64,000 bases of DNA from Pirellulaceae bacterium (GCA_019636385.1 JAHBXT010000002.1:682001-746000); one strand, 5' to 3'; shown: positions 50,456-60,418, counted from the stretch's first letter. Numbers and translations are program-made. Notes: generated by a model not told the origin, from the sequence alone.

Positions 50456-51277
50456 CTACACGCCGACTTCGGCTTCTTCGCCGACCATTTGCTGATTGGC
50501 TCGATCCGCCTCTGGGTAGGTCTGTCGAATGCGCTGGTAACCTTGCTCGTGAAGCTCCCGAGCCAACTCGATGCCACTGGTTTCGACAATGCGACCGCCC
50601 AACATTACGTGCGTAAAATCGGGCGGATTGTGTTCAAGTAGTTTGTCGTGGTGAGTAATAATCAGCAGACCCATCTTCTCGCGACCGATCTCGGCGATAC
50701 TGGCACTGGCCAGCCGAACAGCGTCGGCGTCCAGACCGCTGTCGGTTTCGTCCAAGATGGCAAATTTGGGCTGCAACATTGCCAGCTGCAAGATTTCAGA
50801 ACGCTTCATCTCGCCACCGGAAAAGCCATCGTTGACGTAGCGTCGAGCAAACTCAACGTCCATCTGCAATTGTTCCATTTTGGATTTGAGTTCTTTGCGA
50901 AAGTCACGCATTGGAATCAGCTCTTCGCCCTCTTTGCGGTCGGGGCGACGAACGTTGGTGGTGGCGTGTCTCAAGAAGTCGGCCATCCGGACGCCAGGAA
51001 TCGCGATCGGGCGTTGAAAGGCCATGAAGATTCCGGCCCGCGCTCGCTCGTCGGCCTCCATCGCCAGAATGTCTTGTCCATCCAGAGTGATGGTCCCCTG
51101 CGTGACTTCATATCCTGGGTGGCCGGCAATCACCAGCCCTAGCGTGCTTTTGCCTGAGCCATTTGGCCCCATCAGAGCATGAGTCTCGCCGTGGCGCAAC
51201 ACCAAGTCGACTCCACGCAGGATTGGCTTGCCTTCAACTTGCACATGCAGATTATGAATAGTCAGTGTCGGTTTCAT
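50456..51277 (-). CDS. sufC: Fe-S assembly ATPase SufC
   Basis: 273 aa ABC-type ATPase. Walker A 'GPNGSGKSTLG', the signature 'FSGGEMKRSEIL' and Walker B 'FAILDETDSGLDADAV' are all present, with the switch His in 'IITHHDKLLE'. SufC binds SufB and SufD and powers the scaffold. Second gene of the operon after the regulator (96-base gap). Confidence 0.97.
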   Translation of the reverse strand: MKPTLTIHNLHVQVEGKPILRGVDLVLRHGETHALMGPNGSGKSTLGLVIAGHPGYEVTQGTITLDGQDILAMEADERARAGIFMAFQRPIAIPGVRMADFLRHATTNVRRPDRKEGEELIPMRDFRKELKSKMEQLQMDVEFARRYVNDGFSGGEMKRSEILQLAMLQPKFAILDETDSGLDADAVRLASASIAEIGREKMGLLIITHHDKLLEHNPPDFTHVMLGGRIVETSGIELARELHEQGYQRIRQTYPEADRANQQMVGEEAEVGV

Positions 51278-51373
51278 TGGGTTGATTCTTTCCTACCTAT
51301 CATTAATTCAGTGGACTACTTGCCATGACCATCAGTTTGCTACCGCGTTTTCTATGGCGCGAATGATGTTGGG

Positions 51374-52075
51374 CTATGACAAAGATTCATTCTCGTTGAG
51401 TAATCGGATACTTTCTGCAGGCAGCGGCTCGACAGCCGCAACTGGACGAAACTGACAATGCTCGTGACCATCTAGCCGGCAACATTCAAGTTGTACCGAC
51501 TGGCCAACAGCAGCACTCAACATCTCCTGTTCCAGTTCACACACGTGACGCTGATTTTGGTCCCCGGCTAGATCCGGGAAAGGACAGGCCAACATGTGCA
51601 GTACCGGCATATTGCCCTTAGGTGTAAGCGTCGCCGGTATCTTCCGCCGTGCTAGCTGAACAACGATCTCTTCCAGTCGGTCGTCGACGTTAGCATCTTG
51701 CGGCAATTCATGAATCAAGTCTTGGCTCATTCGTCGTGCTACACGAAGTAGAATTCGTGACCGCAGACTAGGGTTAGGAAGGTCGAGTACCTCCGCCCAA
51801 AGGGCTGCGGCCAGCTCGGCATAGCTGACCGACGAGTACCGCATTCCCAAAGCCGTGAGAAAGTAGCGAAACTGCGGGCGACCACGGCCGACACTCTCTT
51901 TGCTGCGACCGACAAGACCCACTTCTTCCAGGCGATCTAAGCGCTGACGAACGGCGGTCGCCGTCACTTCAAGCCGTTCGGTTAAATCTTGGACAGTCAG
52001 ATTCTGATGCTGCCTCAGCAGATCCAAAACAGCTTGGTCTATAGGACGTATATGCTCGGCTTTTGCGGCTCGCAT
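51374..52075 (-). CDS. sufR: SufR-like winged-helix repressor of the suf operon
   Basis: 233 aa. The N-terminal winged HTH is 'VLDLLRQHQNLTVQDLTERLEVTATAVRQRLDRLEEVGLV'. The C-terminal half has clustered cysteines ('LACPFPDLAG', 'HVCELE', 'LECCRLDGHEHCQF') in the layout of SufR, whose Fe-S cluster reports cluster status. Spacing differs somewhat from cyanobacterial SufR. It heads the suf operon and probably represses it when clusters are plentiful. Confidence 0.86.
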   Translation of the reverse strand: MRAAKAEHIRPIDQAVLDLLRQHQNLTVQDLTERLEVTATAVRQRLDRLEEVGLVGRSKESVGRGRPQFRYFLTALGMRYSSVSYAELAAALWAEVLDLPNPSLRSRILLRVARRMSQDLIHELPQDANVDDRLEEIVVQLARRKIPATLTPKGNMPVLHMLACPFPDLAGDQNQRHVCELEQEMLSAAVGQSVQLECCRLDGHEHCQFRPVAAVEPLPAESIRLLNENESLS

Positions 52076-52315
52076 CTCGCTCTCCTAGGTGGTGCGACCA
52101 AGACTACCGCTCTTAGCCACAGCCCGATTTTATAGGTGCAAGACCATTTTTGACAAGCCCTGCTGTGAAAAATCGAACTGGGAGCAACAATTCTAGGCTA
52201 AACTCGCTAAAATTGGGCTTCTGACTATACTGCGACATAGGAATTTCCCTCTGGCAATTCTGTGAAGCGTTCACGAATGTCCCATGTTCAAAGGACAATA
52301 AAGGGCACCCCCTAA

Positions 52316-53911
52316 ATGGCTAGTTTGAAAGCTCTTGCGAGGCGAACGCTGCTGATTGCTGCGATTTTAGCACCAGGAGATTTAGGAGCCCAAGTTAGCG
52401 ACTTAGCCGTTGTCAAGGTCGGACTGGAAACAGCCTGGGTCGCCCAGACACAGTCCGACTTAAGCCGAGGCGTAGCGTGGATGGGGCTGTGGCGAGACCC
52501 GCATCGAGCCCGAAATTTTGCAGTCGTAGAAACTGCGGATCAAATGGTTTGTGTACCGGTGGATCAGTTGGACGATTTACAACAGCCACTGGGAATAGAA
52601 AAAGCCAAGATTACCGCACGGGCTCGAGCGGCGCGACTGGTAGGTAGCGAGTATGAGTTGGCTGCGGTCGAGCGCTCGATTCCTGAACTTCAGTTGGTCG
52701 TGGCAAGTAGCGATGGGGTGGTAACTTGCTTTGATGCCGAAACCGGCAAGCTCCACTGGAAGGCGGTGTGCGGAGCGGCAACCGCGCCGGTGTACTCGTG
52801 CGGTTTGGCGACCGCCGGCGTCGTAGTGCTGCAAGGTGATTCGCTGTACTTGCTGGATTGGCGAACCGGCAAACAAATCGCCGCCAAACAACTTGCTTCG
52901 GGTACTTCGAATTCCGTGGGAGTCATTGAGCAACCCTTGACAAGTGATTCGGCTGCACAGGAGAAGACATTGCGCACGGAGAGTGTGGCGCTGGTGTCAG
53001 ACTTCGCAGGGCAGATCAATGCCTACGGCGTCTCGGGCCAACGAAATGCATGGGCCTATCGACTCAGTGGGCGCGTCGCTAACACTCCTATTTCGCTGCC
53101 CGACGGATCACACACGGCTTTCGTAACGGACAAGGGCTGGATGTATGTGTTCTCTGCCGCCGACGGACCCGCAATTCAATTCCGCTACGAATGTGGTGCA
53201 CGTTTTGTCGGAAGCTTGGCTGCTGGGAGAGATGCGTTCTATATTGGCGACGCTGCTGGCACATTCTGCAAGATTTTGACTTCCGAAAATGGCGTATCCC
53301 AGTGGAAGATTCGTTTTTCTCAGAGCATCTCGGCGATGTCGCTGGTGGATCAGCAACAGGGAATTGCTTATGTTTGTTCAGAAAGCGGTGAGCTGAATGC
53401 TGTTGACGATTCGACGGGAAGTCTAGTCTGGGCTCGCAGCGCTTATTGCGCCACTGGAATTCGTGGCCCCATTGCGATTGCCAATTCGACAGTGGTCACC
53501 CGTACGCTGGCAAATACTCTCGTGGCTCATGACAGCAAATCGGGCAGGCAAATTTCCGAGACACCGTCCTTGCCGCTGATGGATATGATGTTTGTCAATG
53601 ATTTGACCGATCGCGTCTATCTTCTCGGCAACCACGGCCAGTTACAATGCTTGCGCCCGCGTGGAAAGGTACTGCCGAAGATTAACCGCGTGGCAGATCA
53701 ACCATCGGATTCGCCCGCTACCACCGCATCAGCCGCAGCACCATCCACCCGGTCGGTACCCTCCGAGACTCTGATGGAGGACACCCCTTCATCTGGCGAT
53801 ACGTTTGACGACGACCCATTCGGCGACAGTAGCCAGCCAAATAGCGACACGGACGATGGTCAAAACAGTCTGCCTGCTAACGAGTTCGATGCCGACAGCA
53901 GCCTGTTCTGA
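52316..53911 (+). CDS. Exported PQQ-like beta-propeller protein
   Basis: 531 aa with an N-terminal signal ('TLLIAAILAPGDLGAQ'). Repeated blades carry the PQQ/WD-like pattern: 'GVVTCFDAETGKLHWKAV', 'LYLLDWRTGKQIAAKQL', 'GELNAVDDSTGSLVWARS' and 'LVAHDSKSGRQIS'. No catalytic or PQQ-binding residues are evident, so it is probably a structural or binding protein such as a BamB-like factor. The C-terminal 80 residues are Ser/Asp-rich and disordered. It runs divergently from sufR. Confidence 0.85.
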   Translation: MASLKALARRTLLIAAILAPGDLGAQVSDLAVVKVGLETAWVAQTQSDLSRGVAWMGLWRDPHRARNFAVVETADQMVCVPVDQLDDLQQPLGIEKAKITARARAARLVGSEYELAAVERSIPELQLVVASSDGVVTCFDAETGKLHWKAVCGAATAPVYSCGLATAGVVVLQGDSLYLLDWRTGKQIAAKQLASGTSNSVGVIEQPLTSDSAAQEKTLRTESVALVSDFAGQINAYGVSGQRNAWAYRLSGRVANTPISLPDGSHTAFVTDKGWMYVFSAADGPAIQFRYECGARFVGSLAAGRDAFYIGDAAGTFCKILTSENGVSQWKIRFSQSISAMSLVDQQQGIAYVCSESGELNAVDDSTGSLVWARSAYCATGIRGPIAIANSTVVTRTLANTLVAHDSKSGRQISETPSLPLMDMMFVNDLTDRVYLLGNHGQLQCLRPRGKVLPKINRVADQPSDSPATTASAAAPSTRSVPSETLMEDTPSSGDTFDDDPFGDSSQPNSDTDDGQNSLPANEFDADSSLF

Positions 53912-53947
53912 CGGGATTACTGAAGTAGCTCGAAAAGCACGACTGCT

Positions 53948-54976
53948 TCAGACGGCTTGATTGGGTACAGCCCAAGTGTCGCCGGCATTGAACAGCTTGT
54001 TCAAATCCCCCATGCCGCGCGAGCTGACGGCATCGTTGATTTGCTGTTCAACTTGGTGCTCATAAATTGGCGATTCGATGGCTCGAAATACTCCGATGGG
54101 CTCAGGGAACTCGGGGTGTCTCATGCGTGCCAAAATATTAACCAATGCCGGATCAGCCTGCTCGTCGTGGAAAAGCAGGTCATCGTGAGAGAACTTGCCG
54201 GTGGACAGATCAACGACTTCAGGTGTAATTCCATTCAGTCGAATGCCCTTGTCCCGATTTTTGCCGAATATTAACGGCTTACCATGCTCAAGCTCGATCG
54301 TGTGATCAGACCGGGTCGATTTGTCTTGGGCGTAACTCCATGCACCGTCGTTGAAGACGTTGCAGTTTTGATAGACCTCGACCACCGAAGTGCCGCGATG
54401 CATGGCGGCCCGATACAGCGTCTCGCCCAGATGCTTGATATGCACGTCGATGCTACGAGCAATAAACGTAGCTTCGGCACCCAAGGCTAGCTTAATTGGA
54501 TTTAGAGGATGATCGAGCGCTCCCATCGGGGTACTCTTGGTAACCTGCCCTTCTAGGCTGGTAGGTGAATACTGGCCCTTGGTCAGTCCGTAGATGCGAT
54601 TGTTGAATAGAACAAGCGTCACGTCCACATTGCGTCTGAGTAGGTGCATAAAGTGGTTGCCGCCAATGCTCAGCGCATCGCCATCACCGGTGATCACGAA
54701 CACTTTCAGGTCAGGTCGAGCAACGCGTAGACCGGTTGCAAATGCAGGTGCACGGCCGTGAATGCTGTGCATACCATAGGTGTTCACGTAATACGGAAAA
54801 CGGCTCGAACAACCGATTCCGGATATGAAGACGATTTGCTCCAGCGGCAATCCCAACGTCGGCAGCATCTTTTTCATCTGCGCCAGGATCGAGTAATCGC
54901 CGCAGCCTGGACACCAGCGGATCTCTTGGTCGCTGGCAAAATCTTTGTCGGTCAGTACCGGTAATTGAGTGCTCAT
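53948..54976 (-). CDS. korB: 2-oxoacid:ferredoxin oxidoreductase beta subunit
   Basis: 342 aa. 'RWCPGCGDYSILAQ' begins the protein, 'ISGIGCSSRFPYYV' follows, and the thiamine diphosphate site is 'VITGDGDALSIGGNHFMHLLRRNVDVTLVLFNN'. 'GLTKGQYSPTS' is the KorB/2-oxoglutarate type. With the alpha subunit it decarboxylates 2-oxoglutarate or a related oxoacid to the acyl-CoA, reducing ferredoxin. It lies 88 bases after korA. Confidence 0.95.
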   Translation of the reverse strand: MSTQLPVLTDKDFASDQEIRWCPGCGDYSILAQMKKMLPTLGLPLEQIVFISGIGCSSRFPYYVNTYGMHSIHGRAPAFATGLRVARPDLKVFVITGDGDALSIGGNHFMHLLRRNVDVTLVLFNNRIYGLTKGQYSPTSLEGQVTKSTPMGALDHPLNPIKLALGAEATFIARSIDVHIKHLGETLYRAAMHRGTSVVEVYQNCNVFNDGAWSYAQDKSTRSDHTIELEHGKPLIFGKNRDKGIRLNGITPEVVDLSTGKFSHDDLLFHDEQADPALVNILARMRHPEFPEPIGVFRAIESPIYEHQVEQQINDAVSSRGMGDLNKLFNAGDTWAVPNQAV

Positions 54977-55064
54977 GAAAATTTGTCGGATAACAGAAAA
55001 TGATTGTGGTTAATGCTGGATGGGCGATCGTACAACCAACGCTTCGCAATGCCGGTTGCTTGAA

Positions 55065-56957
55065 TCAAGCGTGCTTGCCGTTTCCACTGGGCGCGGTCAC
55101 TTCGCGGATCTTGCTGACCAATTCAGTTACCGTGAACGGCTTACCTTTCACCTTGTTGTATCCCAAGGCGTTGACTAGGTAGCGTGCGCACAGCAGGCTA
55201 CGTAACTGGCCAAGGTTCAATTCGGGTACCAGAACTTTGTCGTAGCTGGCAAGAATTTCCCCCAGATTCTTGGGGAAGGGATTCAAGTGTCGCAGATGGC
55301 AGTGGGCAACGCTGATGCCTTCGGCTTGCGCTTGCTGCACTGCCGTATGGCAAGCTCCGTAAGTACCACCCCACGAGACAACCAGCAATTGACCTTTGGA
55401 TGGTCCAAACACCTTCTGTGGTGGGATGACCGCAGCGATGCGCTCGACCTTTTCCGCTCGCAACTTGACCATCAATTCATGATTGTCTGCATCGTAGCTG
55501 ATGTTGCCCGTGATATTGGCTTTTTCCAACCCACCGACGCGATGCATTAAACCGGGCGTCCCAGGCAGAGCCCAAGGACGTGCCAGGAATTCGTCTCGCG
55601 AGTACGGACGGAATGGTGCTTCATCCTGGCTAGGAGGCCCGGGATGTAGAATCTTGATCGGCTCCATCTTCTGCACGTCAGGAATCAACCACGGCTCAGC
55701 ACCATTAGCGATATAGCCATCGGACAGAATGACGACCGGCAGCATGAACTTGGTGGCTATTCTCCAGGCTTCGATGGCCGTATTGAAGCAATCGCCAGGG
55801 CTGGATGCTGCGATGACCGGAACAGGTGCCTCACCGTTGCGGCCATAAAGTACTTGCAGCAAGTCCGCTTGTTCTGTCTTTGTTGGCAACCCGGTACTGG
55901 GACCACCTCGCTGAACATCGATTACGATCAACGGCAGTTCAATCATCACCGCCAACCCCATGGCCTCTGCCTTAAGAGCGATGCCGGGACCAGAGCTACA
56001 GGTGACACCCATCGCTCCACCGTAGGCCGCGCCAATTGCCGAGCAGACCGCAGCAATTTCGTCTTCAGCCTGAAACGTCTTGACGCCAAAATTCTTGTAG
56101 CGACACAACTCGTGCAGAATATCGCTGGCGGGAGTGATCGGGTACGTACCGTAGAACAATTGCTTACCGCTGAGCTTGGCGGCGGTCATGAGCCCCCAAG
56201 CCAAAGCTTGGTTGCCCATGATGTTGCGATATCTTCCGTCAGGCAAAGTGGCCCGGTCGACTTGATACGAAACGTCCAACAGTTCAGTGGTTTCCCCAAA
56301 CGCCCAACCGGCGCTCAACGCTCGTTCGTTGGCTTCGCGAACTTGAGGATTCTTGCTGAACTTATTGGCGATGAATCGCTTGGTTGTCTCCATGCCTCGG
56401 CCGTATAGCCAATAGACCAACCCCATGGCAAAGAAATTGCGGCAGCGATCGGCTTCCTTGGGTGACAGCCCAAGATCCTGGACGGCGGTGCGCGTCAATT
56501 TCGTGATTGGCACTTTTGCCAAGCGGTACTTGTCCGTAAGCGATTCGTCGTCCAGCGGATTGGCAGTCAGTGCAGCCAGCTTCAGATCTTTGGCTTCGAA
56601 GCTATCCTCGTCGGCGATAATCAAACCACCAGGCTTCAAGTCTGCGAGATTCGTCACTAGCGCCGCCGGGTTCATGGCTACTAGCGCATCCAATGTATCG
56701 CCAGGAGTGTGAACTTCGTGGGCAGCGAACTGCACTTGGAAACCACTCACTCCGGCTCGCGTACCTCGCGGTGCGCGAATCTCGGCAGGAAAATCGGGGA
56801 AGGTCGCGACATCGTTTCCGGCCAAAGCAGAAGTGTTGGTTAGTTGCGTTCCCAACAACTGCATGCCGTCGCCTGAATCCCCAACTAAGCGAACTGTGAT
56901 ACCTGTAACTACTTTAACCTGTTTGGAGCGTGGAGCCTGCGGCGCCTCTGTGGACAT
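55065..56957 (-). CDS. korA: 2-oxoacid:ferredoxin oxidoreductase alpha subunit, gamma-alpha fusion
   Basis: 630 aa from the ATG at 56955-56957; an upstream ATG at 57020 is out of family. The N-terminal gamma domain has 'TVRLVGDSGDGMQLLGTQL' and 'GTRAGVSGFQVQF'. The alpha domain follows with 'GTYPITPASDILHELCRY', 'AEDEIAAVCSAIGAAYGG' and 'CSSGPGIALKAEAMGLA'. Fusion of gamma and alpha is standard in KorA. It forms the enzyme with KorB, probably feeding reduced ferredoxin or the citric acid cycle. Confidence 0.95.
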   Translation of the reverse strand: MSTEAPQAPRSKQVKVVTGITVRLVGDSGDGMQLLGTQLTNTSALAGNDVATFPDFPAEIRAPRGTRAGVSGFQVQFAAHEVHTPGDTLDALVAMNPAALVTNLADLKPGGLIIADEDSFEAKDLKLAALTANPLDDESLTDKYRLAKVPITKLTRTAVQDLGLSPKEADRCRNFFAMGLVYWLYGRGMETTKRFIANKFSKNPQVREANERALSAGWAFGETTELLDVSYQVDRATLPDGRYRNIMGNQALAWGLMTAAKLSGKQLFYGTYPITPASDILHELCRYKNFGVKTFQAEDEIAAVCSAIGAAYGGAMGVTCSSGPGIALKAEAMGLAVMIELPLIVIDVQRGGPSTGLPTKTEQADLLQVLYGRNGEAPVPVIAASSPGDCFNTAIEAWRIATKFMLPVVILSDGYIANGAEPWLIPDVQKMEPIKILHPGPPSQDEAPFRPYSRDEFLARPWALPGTPGLMHRVGGLEKANITGNISYDADNHELMVKLRAEKVERIAAVIPPQKVFGPSKGQLLVVSWGGTYGACHTAVQQAQAEGISVAHCHLRHLNPFPKNLGEILASYDKVLVPELNLGQLRSLLCARYLVNALGYNKVKGKPFTVTELVSKIREVTAPSGNGKHA

Positions 56958-57340
56958 GAAAGAACCTGTAGTGAAGTTTTCTCGGTGAACTCCGCGAGCG
57001 CAGTTGCCATGGCGGTACATAGTGCGGAGCGATCTAGGCTGGATGTACCAGAATAATCAATTCGGCAGACTTTGCCGATTTTGTGGAGTTTTTTTGCTGA
57101 CGAACAGGGACATCGTCATTCACCACGACTACTCCGAGCGCCAGCTGTTGCCTGTAGGATTAAACTCGGCATAATGGGCAAGCTCTCCGCAACTGGAAAA
57201 TTCTACAGAGCGACTCAGTTTTGAGTATGGCTTGATGGGCCAGTTTTTGCATTTTCCAATGACTTGGTTCTAGTCGCATCGCGCCAAGCCAAATGGCGTC
57301 TACCGCCGCCGATACGACAGCAGAATAGCACGAGTTAACG
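56958..57340. other. Intergenic region between korA and rsmD
   Basis: 383 bases between divergent genes; both promoters should lie here. No repeat, RNA or further gene seen. Confidence 0.5.
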
Positions 57341-58009
57341 ATGGCCAAGCATTTTGATGATACCAACGATTTGCCGGTACAGCCTATCCGCCGTAAAGCT
57401 CCGCCAAAATTGCGGCCAACTCGTCTCCGAATCGTGGCCGGCCAACTGGGCGGCCGGTATATCCAGTACAACGGAGACCCAGACACGCGGCCAATGAAAG
57501 AAAAGACCCGTGAGGCGGTGTTTAGCCTATTGGGTGGCTACCTTCACGGAAAGTTTGCGGTCGACCTTTTTGCTGGCACTGGGATATTAGGGTTCGAGGC
57601 GGTCAGTCGTGGGGCTCAGGGAGCTATTCTGCTTGAACTGTCCCGAACTACCGTATCAACCATTCTGTGCAACATGCGCAGCTTGGCCCTGGAATCGCTG
57701 GTTGATGTTCAAAATGTGGACAGTCTGCGCTGGCTACGGCAAAGTGAATTGCGATCCGCAGACCTGCCCCGCTGCCCGTGGGTTGTGTTCTGCTGCCCAC
57801 CGTACGCAGTCTGGCAGAATCAGCAGCAGCGTCTGCTAGCAGGGCTACAAAGCCTCTACGAGTGCATGCCTCCCGAATCGCAATTGGTCTGCGAGACAGC
57901 GGACTCCTTTGATTTGGACCGTCATTGGCCGGAATGCGACTGGGACATTAGACACTATAAACCGGCCACAGTTTTTATTGCCAAGAAGCCGTCTGAGGCA
58001 ACCAGCTAA
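57341..58009 (+). CDS. rsmD: 16S rRNA (guanine-N2)-methyltransferase RsmD-like
   Basis: 222 aa. 'LRIVAGQLGGRYIQ', 'DTRPMKEKTREAVFSLLG' and motif I 'AVDLFAGTGILGFEAVSRGA' are RsmD hallmarks. Motif IV, usually DPPF/Y, reads 'FCCPPY' (C152-P153-P154-Y155), so the acidic residue thought to position the target amine is replaced by Cys. The fold otherwise looks complete. RsmD modifies G966 of 16S rRNA; activity here is less certain for that reason. Confidence 0.88.
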   Translation: MAKHFDDTNDLPVQPIRRKAPPKLRPTRLRIVAGQLGGRYIQYNGDPDTRPMKEKTREAVFSLLGGYLHGKFAVDLFAGTGILGFEAVSRGAQGAILLELSRTTVSTILCNMRSLALESLVDVQNVDSLRWLRQSELRSADLPRCPWVVFCCPPYAVWQNQQQRLLAGLQSLYECMPPESQLVCETADSFDLDRHWPECDWDIRHYKPATVFIAKKPSEATS

Positions 58010-58067
58010 GCCCGGACAGCCGTACAGTTGCTGTTGTGCCGATCCAAAGCAGTCAACCTTGGCGGAC

Positions 58068-58448
58068 CTAGCCGCGTTGGAACACGCTGCGGCTGGGAAT
58101 CTGAGTCTGTACCGCAACGTCGCTAGGCACTGGTTGCGGCTTCAGAATCTCATCTTTAAGAGTTACCTGAAAGACCGACTTGCCAGCGCGAATCAAATCG
58201 CCTGTGCAGAGCTCGACAGTCGACACCGGCGCATTGTTGACAAACGTTCCATTACTGCTGCCGGCATCGCGGACCCGGAACGACTCCTCTCCGCTTTCCA
58301 CAAACAGGTGATTGCGGGAAAGGTGAGGATCTTCTGGGATCGAGAAATCTGCCGTCGACATTCTTCCAATTACCAAACACTGGTTGCGGCTAATCCACAA
58401 CTGCGCGCCCTGTGCCGGGCCATCGATTACTTTTAATATGCAGATCAT
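58068..58448 (-). CDS. FHA-domain protein
   Basis: 126 aa, nearly all one forkhead-associated domain: 'LVIGRMSTADFSI' (Gly-Arg), 'HLSRNHLFVE' (Ser/His) and 'DAGSSNGTFVNN' (SSNGT-N), which bind phosphothreonine peptides. The C-terminal tail is short and unstructured. No kinase or secretion partner is adjacent. Confidence 0.93.
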   Translation of the reverse strand: MICILKVIDGPAQGAQLWISRNQCLVIGRMSTADFSIPEDPHLSRNHLFVESGEESFRVRDAGSSNGTFVNNAPVSTVELCTGDLIRAGKSVFQVTLKDEILKPQPVPSDVAVQTQIPSRSVFQRG

Positions 58449-58647
58449 CTTTTATGACTCTCGATGGAGTTTGCGCTTCAAAAACAGCCCAAACCTGCCA
58501 ATGCAAGCAACGGTCGCAATTGCCTCCTGCAATCAGTCGTCTCACTCACTCACTCTCTCTATTATCGTTGAAGGTTGTAAGAACTTCAGCCAGTTGTTGA
58601 CCTAATTTTGAGAATATTTTCGAATTTGGATGGAAAAGTCGGCTCAG

Positions 58648-59298
58648 CTACCTGGCCGGAAACTCGGTCTCGTCCAGTGGTAATTCATCCAGGCTATTTA
58701 GTCCCAGTTGTTCGGCCGGTGCCTCCAGCAGAGCCTGTTCGGAAGGCATCGAGCCTTGGCTTGCGAGGGAGCTGCTGGGTATTCGATCTGCCTCTGGAAT
58801 TTCTGTTTCCTGCTCGTTGGTAGAGGCAACGATTAGCAGCAATTCGCGAGCATCTACCACCTTGACTCGCTGGCCAACCTCGATCGGCCGACTATCAATG
58901 CTGGTCGCGTTGAAGCGTTGTTTGCCGATCTGAATCTGGCCGCTGGGGAGCAATGGCCAGCGATTGACAACAACCGTACCAATCCACCGGCGCAGGGCCT
59001 CCGAATGCGAGTCAGCTTGGATTTTCGGTGGAGTCAACAGGATGCGACGGCCAATCGGGGTATGAGGCCAAAACTTGATGGCAACGTAGGTAAACACGGG
59101 AATGGTGCCCAAGACCAGGATTGACATGGCCATTCCTGAGTAGACGCCCGTTAAAAAGCCGAAGTAGATTGAGGCGATGGCAGACAGGGCGCTTGCGATC
59201 AGCAACGTTCCCGCAGTGGGGATAAAAATATCTACTGCAGCCAACGCCACCGCCAGAAAATATAGCAGGATGGCTACCTTGAGCGGTTCCATCGTCAA
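58648..59298 (-). CDS. NfeD-like membrane protein
   Basis: 216 aa. Three membrane helices come first ('VAILLYFLAVALAAVDIFI', 'LLIASALSAIASIYFG', 'MAMSILVLGTIPVFTYVAI'). An NfeD-type OB fold follows ('IGTVVVNRWPLLPSGQIQIGKQRFNATS', 'QRVKVVDARELLLIV'). The acidic C-terminal 50 residues are disordered. NfeD proteins partner with stomatins or membrane proteases; neither is visible here. Confidence 0.88.
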   Translation of the reverse strand: MTMEPLKVAILLYFLAVALAAVDIFIPTAGTLLIASALSAIASIYFGFLTGVYSGMAMSILVLGTIPVFTYVAIKFWPHTPIGRRILLTPPKIQADSHSEALRRWIGTVVVNRWPLLPSGQIQIGKQRFNATSIDSRPIEVGQRVKVVDARELLLIVASTNEQETEIPEADRIPSSSLASQGSMPSEQALLEAPAEQLGLNSLDELPLDETEFPAR

Positions 59299-59344
59299 TA
59301 AGTCCTCGACACGCAGTACTGCGTCAAGCAGAGTGCAAAACAGC

Positions 59345-60418
59345 TCATGTCTCGATTAAGCGACCTTTGGGGTACGAGCCTAACATCTCCAGTCGAGGTG
59401 CCATGGCACGCAACTTCTCAATAGCAAGTCGTACTGACTCGGTATCCTGATGGCCCTCTAACTCGACAAAGAACAGATATTCATTGGGTCGATTGGGCAA
59501 TGGAAAGGACTCAATCCACGTCAAATTTACCGCTGCGGATTTGAAGACCATCATTGCATCGGCCAGCGCTCCAGGATGGTGCCCTAATTCGAACATCAGC
59601 GATGTCTTGTCATTTCCGGTCGGCGCGCAGGGATTTTGACCGATGATGGCAAAGCGTGTCACGTTTTGGCTGTTGTCTTCGATGTTTTCAGCGATCATTT
59701 GGCAACCATGATGAATGCCGGCCTCGCGCGACGCGATCGCTGCAATTTGCTCGTTGGCAGCCGCGTTAGCGGCCGCCAGCGCCGTGCTGGCGACTTCCAC
59801 CAGCTTGACTTGCGGCAAGTGCGTTGCCAGCCAGTTTCGGCACTGAGACAAAGCTTGCGGTTTGCTGTGTACTTCGCGTAGCTGTTGGCGGCTGCCACGA
59901 GCCAACAGACAATGGTGAATTGGGAGTAGGATTTCGCCACAAATCTGCAGCGGAGTTCGCGCGAACATACCCAACGTATCTACGATTCGTCCATCGGTGC
60001 TGTTTTCGATGGGGACGACGGCAAAGGCGGTATGTTTGCGCGCGACCTCTTCGAACGCCGCGCTGATCGAAGCCACATCGACTAGGTCGGCCCCCATACC
60101 AAAATACTTGGCCGCCGCCAAATAGCTGAAGCTGTACAGCGGACCTAGATAAGCCACGGATCGCTTGGGCCAAGCTTGGCGAGCTGACAAGCTCGACGCA
60201 TGATTGAGCCAGTCAGATAATAGATGAGCCGGCCCGACATCCGAGCACTCTTGGATTAGAGCACGGCGCTGCTCTTCCAGATCCACCGGTCGCTCGGTAG
60301 ATCGCAGCAGCCCGATGCGATCAGCCAGCAGTTTCAACATTTGCCTGTCGATCTCGATGAGTCGATCGGCCAGACTCTTGCTGGTTGGACAGGTCGTCCG
60401 GGAGGATGTTTTGTTCAT
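59345..60418 (-). CDS. pheA: Prephenate dehydratase with chorismate-mutase-like N-terminus (P-protein)
   Basis: 357 aa from the ATG at 60416-60418; an in-frame ATG at 60466 would add 16 residues. The N-terminus 'LADRLIEIDRQMLKLLADRIGLL' resembles the AroQ mutase helix, though shortened. The dehydratase follows with 'SVAYLGPLYSFSYLAAAKYFG', 'AVVPIENSTDGRIVDTL' and 'NVTRFAIIGQ', and an ACT regulatory domain with 'HHPGALADAMMVF' and 'TWIESFPLPNRPNEYLFFVELEGH'. It turns prephenate into phenylpyruvate for phenylalanine, probably inhibited by phenylalanine through ACT. Divergent from dnaK. Confidence 0.92.
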   Translation of the reverse strand: MNKTSSRTTCPTSKSLADRLIEIDRQMLKLLADRIGLLRSTERPVDLEEQRRALIQECSDVGPAHLLSDWLNHASSLSARQAWPKRSVAYLGPLYSFSYLAAAKYFGMGADLVDVASISAAFEEVARKHTAFAVVPIENSTDGRIVDTLGMFARTPLQICGEILLPIHHCLLARGSRQQLREVHSKPQALSQCRNWLATHLPQVKLVEVASTALAAANAAANEQIAAIASREAGIHHGCQMIAENIEDNSQNVTRFAIIGQNPCAPTGNDKTSLMFELGHHPGALADAMMVFKSAAVNLTWIESFPLPNRPNEYLFFVELEGHQDTESVRLAIEKLRAMAPRLEMLGSYPKGRLIET

